Origin: Branchiostoma floridae | Lineage: Eukaryota > Chordata > Leptocardii > Amphioxiformes > Branchiostomatidae | Reading direction: 5' to 3' | Length of the DNA stretch: 64,000 nucleotides | Assembly (NCBI RefSeq): GCF_000003815.2 | Contig: NC_049994.1 | Location: 12,846,382 to 12,910,381 of the forward strand | Part shown: positions 55,314-64,000 of the stretch, in pieces | How positions within the stretch are numbered: the first letter of the stretch is position 1 | Layout: each line of letters starts with the position of its first letter | Program-made: the position numbers and the translations under genes | Notes under the pieces: generated by a model | Told to the model about the DNA's origin: nothing | Database searches by the model: none | The model's input: the letters and a program-made list of their open reading frames with translations, nothing else

Positions 55314-55640
55314 GTAGAAGTTTAACTACACAAGTTTAGAGAAGAAAACTGGACATTTCACTACGCAAGTCATGGCAAGTGCAATGCACACTACTCTAAC
55401 GTTATAACTTTTACTGATATAACGTTATCTCCGTGTGGGGGAAAACATCAACCGTGCCAAAAGATGTTGGTAAAAGTTAAACTGCACAAGTTTGCAAAAA
55501 AACTTGATTTCACGACGTGCTCCAAAACCTTACGTCAAGACAAGTTCAGTGTACACTACTCAGTGTAATTGGTACCCATACACTGCCGTGGGGGAAAGGA
55601 GGAATTGGCCAGTAGATATTACAGATGTTTTAAACGAACA
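55270..55640. repeat. ~160-bp tandem duplication of the candidate exon end
   Basis: TCCGTGTGGGGGAAAACATC...GCCAA(G/A)AGATGTTGGTA occurs at 55274 and 55431 with the following 80 bases. A third, weak copy starts near 55584. The encoded RVGENI(K/N)RAKRCW is conserved between copies 1 and 2. Confidence 0.6.
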
Positions 55641-57042
55641 CAACTTTGGCAAAGAAAATCATCTCCCAATGTCTCTGTAATCCCTCTGTCACCTTCCTCG
55701 TGGTGCAATGACTACCTCTCACTACTCGGCAAGGACTGATCGCACAACATGGCATCAACGTAATTACCAAATGGCAGATCACCCATTTTACGGGAAAGCA
55801 TTGGAGTGCCTTTTGCTCCGAAGACTATCATCATCATTTAGAGATTTCGTATGTCTGGATAGGCGAATAACTGTCATTACAAATTTTACGGTTCTGCATT
55901 GCATGATTCCAAGACCATAGACAAAGAGGATTGCACTGAGCCTCTTATCACTGTATCTACCAAGCTCAAGCAATTTTTCTTACAAACGTGGAAGCTGTTT
56001 CCGGACGTAAGTGAAAATCGGTGGTTCGAATCTTTAGGACCCTTCAATGGTTTCCTGAGTGATCGGTAGGTTTTAGGTACCGTTAAGTGGTTCCAAACGG
56101 GCGCTAATCTGACACAGGCGATGTGCGGGGAGGTCTCTAGAAGGTAGGATAGGTCACAGGATGACTGCAGGGGTGGGAAAACCGCCGTGTTGTGAGTAAA
56201 CTGGGGGATTTACGCTAAGCTGACGGAAAATTGCCGATACCCTCTTCAAGCAACGCTCGGTTTAGCCGACACGTGGAGCAAGTCTAAGCGCCTGGTCTTT
56301 TTGCAAAGCAGAGTCAGAGCAAGCAGAGTAATCAGCTCAAATTCAAATGTACCCTGTAAGCCTGGATATCCAACAAAATATGCCGCTCGAGGAATTCAAG
56401 GACTAGGCCGATCAAAAAGATATCTAAACTGCTAGCAATCCAAAGAATCGAAGCTATGTTACCCTCTGGTACACTGATCTGATGTAAATGCTTTAAACCC
56501 TTTTTGAAGTTCGGTGGCTTGAACGTTTAGCTGTCAAGGGCAGCGGTTCCATTAATAACAGTTGAAAAACAGCGAACTACATTTCAACACAAAGTTATGA
56601 GGCTAGTTGAGTAAGAGCTCGAGAGCAGGCATTAGTTGCATCTTCTGTGTAAACTTTGATCTTGTTTTCAAAGCGAATTGTGCACAGAACGCCCCTAACT
56701 GTGCCATGCGTCACAACGCCATGCGGAGAGGATTTCCTTTGTTACGAAAGCTTCCTTAAGATGTTACTTCAATATACTGTAACATCCCTGTGACTCATAA
56801 GTCGGAAAATGTACGGTTACGTAGAAACAAACATAACGTTGTGAGAAAGAACGTCATACGCCAACGCGTCCGGATGAAACCGGATTTAGACAACATAAGC
56901 AACACTTTACGCAACTCGTTTTGTTTCCCTTTCCTTTCCTTGCAACGGCTTTATGGCTACTTTGCGTAATCTATCTACTCTTTAGTACCCTTCACTACCA
57001 CAGTTATACATCCAGATACGTTTGTTAGGTAAGGAACCCTAC
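55641..57042. other. Spacer or intron, no exon seen
   Basis: If the leader exons at 57-58 kb are real, this should be intronic. I found no minus-strand coding exon with a convincing acceptor. Confidence 0.35.
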
Positions 57043-57255
57043 CTGTAGTAGAGATGACGCTGCAACGATGTCTTGGCGGGAAGTGTTCTCCCGGCGTGGC
57101 ACGACTTGAAGTAACAGAAACAGGTGTTCGGCAGACTCGCTTCAGTGGTTTGACTTGCGCGGTACGATAAGTCGGCCAATGGCTTCTGGGAGAATCACTG
57201 AGAAAAGTTTCGTACGTTAGCGCACTGCTTCCTCAACCACTGCTGTATTAGTAAT
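57043..57255 (-). other. ATG-free leader exon of an unidentified minus-strand gene
   Basis: Between a TATA box (57279-57286) and the consensus donor TACTACAG|GTAGGGTT lie about 210 transcribed-looking bases without a single ATG on the minus strand. That is what a spliced 5' leader looks like. The coding exons were not found. Confidence 0.4.
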
Positions 57256-57278
57256 GCTCACGAAATGTCCTTGTGCTG

Positions 57279-57286
57279 TATTTATA
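57279..57286 (-). promoter_or_regulatory. TATA box
   Basis: GCTATAAATACAGC on the minus strand; consensus TATAAATA about 30 bases upstream of the presumed start. Confidence 0.5.
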
Positions 57287-57484
57287 GCGAGTATTTACAT
57301 TCTTGTTCTGTGGAGTGTCGCTGTTATCAGGCGACAGCGAGTGCCATACCAGGGAAATTGCGTGACGGAAAAAGGAGCACAATTACAAATTATGGCTTTC
57401 ACTTCAAACGAAATGCTTATCTATGCGCTGATAACAGTCTAGTGGTGTGATCTGTTCCATATTTGGAGATGAAAACAAATCTCT

Positions 57485-57790
57485 TTAGACACAGTTTTTC
57501 AAGTTCGGCGAGTTTCGTTCAATGAAAACATTGGACTTGTTTTTAAGCTTCATGAATGAAAAGGAAAAGCTTGCAATATTGTTTGCAGTGTGGTTTTCCG
57601 TACTTTCGCCATTTTGTGGAATCGTTTGAGTGATAGCTAATTTTTCCCGCCAATTTTCGTGAATGATTTCCACATGGCGGTGGCCGAGAGCGCTGTTCAT
57701 CATGACTGAAAACATCCGTCTGCGGCTTTTGACAATTTCCAGATCCAACCGCAGTTTGTCATCAAGAATTTTCAATAAAACGGCACAGAG
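57485..57790 (-). other. Possible exon downstream of the 58-kb promoter
   Basis: The acceptor GTTTTGTCTTGTAG precedes an AT-rich open frame to the TAA at 57485, e.g. MMNSALGHRHVEIIHENWRE. The first ATG after the acceptor is in another frame that closes after 20 codons, which argues against a simple coding exon. Kept as a weak candidate. Confidence 0.2.
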
Positions 57791-58028
57791 CTACAAGACA
57801 AAACATCTTATGCAAGTATGCAAGTACTAGTACCGACTACTTTCTGCTATCAGCATTTAGAACAGGAAATAATATAAACAGCTTGATGGAATACCCAACA
57901 ATTTGATGAAAATCAAGACAAAAAGTTCTATCTCCACAAATAAACGCAAAGTGCCATACATGTACGTTGACATGGACTTCTATGCAGTATTTTGTAGCTA
58001 CTGATAGGTACATATTCAGGATACCTAC

Positions 58029-58128
58029 CTTGAGATTAGCGTTCCACAATGCTTTTTTCGGTGTGTGTCGTTGTCGCGTCCCGTGTAGTCGCTCGTTCTT
58101 CTTCCCTGGCTCAGCACGATAAACACTG
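58029..58128 (-). other. ATG-free leader exon
   Basis: Starts about 30 bases below a strong TATA box and ends at CTCAAG|GTAGGTAT. There is no ATG in the roughly 100 bases. It may be an alternative first exon of the same gene as 57043-57255. Confidence 0.45.
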
Positions 58129-58153
58129 AGAATCCGTGCGCTGGGAGCCCCCC

Positions 58154-58159
58154 TTTATA
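58154..58159 (-). promoter_or_regulatory. TATA box
   Basis: GGATATAAAGGGGGG on the minus strand; the clearest TATA box in the window. Confidence 0.6.
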
Positions 58160-58736
58160 TCCTCATCCGCCGTCCTTTGACAGATTACCTGCCACAATTC
58201 CCCCTCATCACTCACAGGCGGAGGGTATTGTATAGGTTTACTTGCTACCTATCTCTTATACGAGAAGATTAATGAACTGCTTCCGCTTGGTGCATTAAAA
58301 CCTCTTTAGACCCTCCGACAATGACGGTTCTGTAGTTTTTCATGCTTCCTAGAAGTGAAGGTATCGCCCACGCGTCTAGAACAAGGCCTCCCCTTCCCAG
58401 CGGCTAACTTGAGCAGTTGCCCACTCCGGTAAATTAGAGCTGTTAGATCGCACAGCAGGAAGGAAAAACCTTGACTTTAGTGTTAACATATTATACAACA
58501 AAATTCCTGTCAGCAGTGGCATTGAGAAGTCCTTGGGAACAATGGAAATAGCTTTGTTCTGAAAACCTGTTTTGTTTGTGTCGGAGATTTAAGCGGAAGT
58601 CTCGACAAGGTTGTAGAACAAAAGAGATTGTTTGGGCCAAATTTAGCTCGAGGTTGTTCGGTCTGTTTGTGGTTGCGGTTTAGAGGTGTTTGACTCGAAA
58701 ACAACCTGACGGGCAGACGGAGGTTCAAGCCATAGA

Positions 58737-58832
58737 CATACACACACAAACGCGCACACGCAGAGCACACACACGTGCGCGCACACACACACACGCACGC
58801 GCAGACAACCACACACACACACATTCGCACAC
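58737..58832. repeat. (CA)n microsatellite
   Basis: Nearly 100 bases of CA/CG-rich alternating sequence. Confidence 0.95.
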
Positions 58833-60288
58833 ACGTCACACAATAGTGTCTATGTGGAGTCACATTCTCATGCATGTTACTCAAGTGCGACATGCGAGCC
58901 TTGCTCCCGGAAACAGCGTTAGCGAAAACCTTATCATTTTGATATATAGCTTTGAACTAGACTATCAGATCTTTTGATACTCATAGGTTGATGATACATA
59001 CAAACCTTGTGCATGATAGCACAATTCCAGATATTATGATTGTGCATGTGGTAAACCCTTATTCAATGAAACTTGTGGGAATTGTTATCGGAAAGGGAGG
59101 AAGGGAAGTAGTGTCTATGAAAGACATTTCCTAAGTAGATTACATTTGTGACGCCTGGTGTTGTGATTATTAAGGTATCTGACGTTATGATTAAGTTGTT
59201 TAGGATTTGCAAAGGTTGACAGGTGAAAATTACAAAAATATGTATAAGTAAGAAAGTAAGAATCGATGGCTCTCATTAACACATGTTAAGGAGATATTCG
59301 TGACGTGTTGAGGGTTTCCTGTAGTTGTTTGGGGTTAAAATGTTAAGAAAATGGCTTATTCTTTTATTAAACCTGTCGAGTCAAATAAGAATTACAATTC
59401 AAAGCTTAGAATTCAGTTTTCAAGGATATACATTTATATAAATAAAGAAGATGACGCAGGTATGTTTATTGTCATCGAGTTTTTAATTCATTACTTTAAA
59501 ATCTATGTGTAACTGTGCATACTCGATATTGTGATTTGAAGCTGTTTTAGCCGATGTACCATCCAATTTCTACCGGGGCTCCTTGCACTAGCTGCCATTA
59601 AAAAATTAGGGCAGGTTCGGTGTTCAAGAATGTCAAGAGAGTTCAGAAATGAGTGCATCTGACAATACATCATTATTAGATGTACTATTTTAATTCTACA
59701 ACCGCAAGGACGTCCTTGCTACAACTGAGTTTCTACAACTCATGAACTCGCCCCTTCCCCCACTAACCTAACCTAAGTCGCAGGTGCGGCTCTTAAGGAA
59801 GTCATGAAACACTAGGAACCGATCATATCTGTCACACAACGGAAGCTTCAACATATCACAAATACCTCCGCAAGAAGGAAATCCTTCTGCTGAACATTTT
59901 ATACGCACTACATACACCAGGGTTATCTTTACTGCCTTTTGTGTGCTCGCGGTCGGACATTCTTGTTTCCACCTACACACGCTTTGGGCAATGTCAAAAG
60001 ACGTCAAGAGGTGTTGATGCCACACAAATCGGATATTATCTAGGGTCAGAAGTTAATTCTATAAGGTTGATACTCGTCTCTTTCAGTCAGGTGTCTCTAG
60101 GTTTCAACCTACTTTCTTTCTTGAAATTTATGTGACTTGACAACCTCGTTCCGTAAACTAGCTATTTCTTTTTTTCTTTTTCAAATTCAATTTTAACAGT
60201 TGCTCTTTCTTCTTGAGGCGATGAAATTTCTCACAATTTTTCAGATGCAGAGAAACAGTCCATCACTGAGTACATAGACATAGCGCAG
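58833..60288. other. Spacer, no gene seen
   Basis: Contains half of the GTACCATCC foldback (59565-59597; full form at 40435). A cysteine-bearing minus-strand frame at 59768-60025 was not accepted. Confidence 0.4.
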
Positions 60289-60492
60289 TAGCCTGGAAGC
60301 CGGACTATTTCCGGGGCCTTCTGCACAAGCCAACTAGTTGGCTCTACGTACCCCCCGAGGGAATTTAGCCTCAATCCTTCTGAGGTAGACCCTGAATCCG
60401 GCATCTGGGGCAAAATATCCTCGGGTAATGTTAGCCCTAGAGCCGATGAGCTGGCCCGTGTAAGCCCTGTGAGCATCCTGGCTTCAAGGCTA
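60289..60492. mobile_element. TAGCCTGG-family MITE
   Basis: TAGCCTGGAAGCCGGA and TCCTGGCTTCAAGGCTA are inverted termini of a 204-bp element. No clear target duplication remains. Confidence 0.65.
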
Positions 60493-61817
60493 GCTTGGTG
60501 GCATCTGCGTCCCGTTATCCCCAGACACGTGCCCGCCGCGTGCCGTGTGGTCTGCGCGACCCCAGCTCGTGTGCTGGCAATTCCTGCCGCCCGCCCAGCA
60601 CTTACGTGTGCATGAAGGTCAAGATCAACCCTCAAAGGCACTCAATATACGGCATACCGGAAGCATGCCAGAGCTGTAGATATACCTGGTCTCAGTACAG
60701 AAATATGCGCGGAAGTGGTGAAGTAATATTGGGACGAAGTCATTTCCTCAGTTTGGTGCTCTTCCTGTGTACTTGTCAGTGTGTGTCGAGGGGCATGTGA
60801 ATGACGTAGAAAACATGTCTGCATGCAAGATACGGTATTGACAAATATGTGTAAGGTATGTACGTAGGTTCATTAGAAAGTTCTTTTCACACATGTGGCT
60901 TCTTACAATAGTCGGGTGACGGTAGACCATTACTGGAAAAATAATGGTTACTGTCAGTTCTCGTAATTCCGCCGAACATCCAAAGACAGCCTCATCAAAA
61001 AGAAAAGGAAAATTTAAAGAAATGCAGCATCAGTAATCCCTAGCCCTGAGGTATGGACACTTAACATTTCCAGGCGTTCAAGACATTATTGAACAACTCA
61101 CGATAATGCCGTTTATTTTGATGTGGCGATCCTGGGTACCTTACGGAATTACACCAGTTGACGTTGATGCGAATGGCCTTGACGCCGCAGGTTGTCGCAT
61201 GGCCAAGTTCATTACCCCTGCCCGAGGGCCATTTCTGCGCCAAGGTTGGTCCAACCCCAGATAATTACACAAGACAACACGCTGGCAGACAAACAAGCTA
61301 GTCTGACACCTTGTTAAATCAATCACTACTAACTACTGCATGTTTTATAGCTGCCTTGAAGCGCTGTATCCTGTGCCTGTATATTGTTTAACTTTGTCCA
61401 GACCAGCAGGTTCCGTCTTCGTCTACGCTGCAACTTTAGAGCATAAGAAACACTTTACACACAAACAATTTACAAGCTTGGAGATTAAAGGTAATACCTA
61501 AAGCAGCTGGCATGTATTATTGGAGAAATATCTACTTGTTTTCTTGATTTAGCTTTATTCTTGGAACCAACCTCTTGGACTTTGGCAAAAACGTCAGGAT
61601 ATATTTCGCAACACATTTAATGACATTCAGGCTGAACTGTATCGTGACAACAATAACACAGTCATGTCGACTCTTTGATTACTAGTATTTTTGTGGTTTT
61701 GTTTTGGCCAGATTGAAATGTCACCGTTGGCGTGTCTATCCAAAGCGGCCGGACATCCGTCCAAAGTCCGCCGCCTGTCCGTCTGAATCACTCACGACGG
61801 TAAAGGTCTTAGGGGAA
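60493..61817. other. Spacer with two weak exon-like patches
   Basis: The minus strand at 61145-61243 reads GNELGHATTCGVKAIRINVN-WCNS up to a donor-like TCC|GTAAGG. A plus-strand Cys-rich frame lies at 60530-60640. Neither has partner exons; both are left unassigned. Confidence 0.25.
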
Positions 61818-61830
61818 AGAGAGAGAGAGA

Positions 61831-61871
<41 letters not shown>

Positions 61872-61960
61872 AGAGAGGGGGAGAGAGAGAGACAGAGACA
61901 GAGAGACAGACAGACAGAGAGACAGACAGAGACTGAGAGACTGAGAAAAAGTCAAATACT
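61818..61960. repeat. (GA)n / (GACA)n microsatellite
   Basis: Purine tract of over 130 bases; the Arg/Glu-rich frame across it is an artefact. Confidence 0.95.
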
Positions 61961-62483
61961 GAGAAAGAGAGAAGAGTAAGAAGAGTAAGACGATAAGAAC
62001 ATATTGTTAGGAAGATAGGTCCCGCAGAAAATTCTGAGGAAAAAATTACGACAATTGTGCTTGGGCCTTAATCTGGCACATCTGCACACAGAACCGCCAG
62101 TTTCCTGCCACAACGAACTACACTTACGTAAAAACGTCATGTAAATAAAAACAGAACAGCTGTTGTGTGTACCTCTGAGGAAACGGCCGGCCAACCATCC
62201 GGTATATGATACCTACAGTAGTTAATGCGTCAAGAGTCGGTAAACATTCAGAGGGTGTGGATTAAGGAATTGGCATATATCAACATTACTGCTGCCAACA
62301 AGTGGTACAAAGAACAAAATACGAGATCTTACAGTCAGCCTCCTTCTATTATTATAGTGTAGGAAATAAAGCGATGATAAAGTGTTAATACCAGTCGATC
62401 TTATCAAAGAAGTTGAGATAAGGAAACTGTATATTGATTCGCAAATAGTACTTCAGAACAATCTAGGCAATCAGAGGATGAGA

Positions 62484-62592
62484 GTGAGAGAGAGGGGGAG
62501 GGAGGAAGAGGGAGAGAGGGAGAGACAGAGGGAGGAAGAGAGAAAGAGAGAGGGAGGGGGATGAAGACAGAGAGAAAGACAGAGAGAGACAA
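62484..62592. repeat. (GAGAGG)n purine tract
   Basis: Imperfect GA/GGA repeat of about 105 bases. Confidence 0.9.
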
Positions 62593-64000
62593 ACCCTACA
62601 GCAATGCTAGCAATCAACAAGTCTTCTTCCATTGCACATCACATCACCTTCTGTTGAGACCAGAGTAACACAATGAAATAGGGCATGTCGCATCAGCAGA
62701 CGGTTCCAATCCTCCGTGAGTGACGGGGCCGTCACCCGGGGTAAGTACCCACAGCTTCTGCTGGAGAGGCGACGGGCAGTGCGGCGGTAGAATTTCGCTG
62801 CGGTAAGAACTTCTGTCACATCGACGTCATCGTCACACATGCTGGTCTGAGAGCTGTCCAGTCTGATACACCCTGCTGGTTAGCTGCGTTTAAATCATTA
62901 CGTGATGAGGAATTGCTGTCATCAACGTCGCCAATATGGCGATCACCTAGTAGACATCTGTATTGTATTGTATTGTATTGTAGAACCAGTCCTTCGGCGT
63001 AAAACATGCACAGAAGCTTGAAATGTGAAGAATTATCAAAGATAAACGAGGTTAAAAACAGAATTTTTCCTCGCAAGCATGCTTTACCCTAGTCATTCAA
63101 AGGCATACAATGAAAGCAAAGTTGCACACCGGTTGTATAGTAACAGGAATCACCATTGCTTATTTCAGCAATGAGTCTAATTGTCACAAAATCCATTCAC
63201 TGCTGTTAGATTTGGAGGGGGGGGGGGCAAACGTTGCAACATATTGACTAGATCCTCTTGGTGACAGGATGTAAAATACTACTTCCAAAAACAATCATAT
63301 CCGACACCCAGAGCAGCATTACGTAGGTTGGTGACCTGAAAGTCAGTTACCTGCACAGTACTAGTGTGGTGAAAAGTTTGACAGACGTGTTTGTGTGGCG
63401 CACTGGCACTGTCTGTGTGGCGGGCTGCCCAGTCTGTACCCTGATCGTTCCACTTGAGATGACAGATACACGTAGATTGTGCCATTTAAACATTAAGGGG
63501 TGACTTTTCAGACTGCTTGGCTTCTGTAACAGTTCCTCGCGTTATGATCTGCCATGCATCGCTTTACATCTGCTCGGAGACCACGCTTTTATGCAAGGGA
63601 GAATACGAGATGAGTCCACCATGTCCATTCAGACATGCACAGCCTGGATACCAGTCTCTCCGATGGCTGTAGGTCTGGGATTATTAGATCCTAGGTAGTA
63701 CACAATTCTATCGACGCCGGGCCAAATTTAGCCCATTCCGGTGTTTATGCCTACCTGATTCCAGGCCGGGTTGGGTTGAGGTAAAACTTCCCATGAATCT
63801 GGAGGCGAAGAACTGGCCTGTGGTGGCCCTAGCAGAGGTTTGGATCTCATGTTGCTGCCAGTCTGGTCGAAGCTGGATTTTGCTGTTAATTAGAAGTGAA
63901 CTGTTTCTACTCGCCTCCCCTTGTGTTTGACATATCATTAAACACGCTGCCATGTGTTTTGTACCTGATTCCAGGCCAGGCTCAGACAAAAGTTCCTTAA
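62593..64000. other. Right end of window, no gene seen
   Basis: Contains a (TATTG)4 run (62961-62981), a perfect palindrome GTGACGGGGCCGTCAC near 62718, a TAGCCTGG-like fragment near 63640, and TACCTGATTCCAGGCC twice (63752-63767 and 63962-63977), perhaps flanks of an insertion of about 195 bp. A poly-G run is near 63214. Confidence 0.4.

Noticed and set aside
59768..60025. Cysteine-bearing minus-strand frame (KCSAEGFPSCGGICDMLKLP)
   Set aside because: No signal peptide, acceptor or domain match. Cys spacing alone is not enough.
60495..60640. Plus-strand Cys-rich frame PCGLRDPSSCAGNSCRPPST
   Set aside because: A possible EGF-like fragment, but the Cys count is too low, it abuts a MITE, and a minus-strand donor lies in the same stretch. 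No partner exons.
61704..61979. Arg/Glu repeat protein frame on the plus strand
   Set aside because: Translation of a (GA)n microsatellite.
62607..62840. 77-residue minus-strand frame with MCDDDVDVTEVL
   Set aside because: The opposite strand carries donor-like sites, and there is no signal, domain or partner exon to decide.

Overview
The window is metazoan nuclear DNA. Coding sequence comes as short exons with GT/AG borders, introns take up most of the space, TATA promoters and polyadenylation signals are recognisable, and the spacers hold tRNA-derived SINEs, 3'-truncated LINE tails, many short terminal-inverted-repeat (TIR) elements and microsatellites. Repeat density, short genes and the LINE/SINE types fit a cephalochordate (Branchiostoma-like) genome. 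That assignment is an inference; no single marker proves it. Two assembly gaps lie at 1719-2214 and 4368-4595.

Five genes can be supported, all on the minus strand and all starting with a signal peptide. Gene A (485-578) is only a first exon and leaves the window at its left edge. Gene B (2898-6062) encodes a secreted cysteine-rich protein: an IGFBP/fungal-protease-inhibitor-like N-terminal module followed by two thyroglobulin type-1 (Tg1) modules. One Tg1 exon is cut in two by a 245-bp TIR element with a 9-bp target duplication. Gene C (12062-14163) is a small secreted protein in three exons. Gene D (26325-27524) looks like a peptide-hormone precursor: signal peptide, two Cys, an internally repeated 17-residue segment, clustered basic sites and a C-terminal Gly-Arg amidation signal. 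Gene E (39746-43325) joins in perfect phase through four exons into a 388-residue secreted, charged, mostly helical protein with no cysteine after the signal peptide; its family is unknown to me.

The remainder is repeats and spacer. A recurring theme is disturbance at exon borders. A MITE splits a Tg1 exon in gene B. A related MITE duplicates the splice donor in gene C, whose acceptor is also copied upstream. In gene E both ends of one intron are triplicated, giving tandem donors and tandem acceptors. A weaker case is at 55.2-55.6 kb. A second theme is LINE 3' tails flanked by unusually long direct repeats (about 156 bp at 7.1-8.0 kb and about 105 bp at 10.0-10.5 kb).

Two TATA promoters with ATG-free leader exons at 57.0-58.2 kb (minus) suggest another gene whose coding exons I could not identify. 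No tRNA gene, rRNA, CRISPR array or operon-like arrangement was seen. Nothing here shows that the five genes act in one pathway; what they share is secretion and strand.
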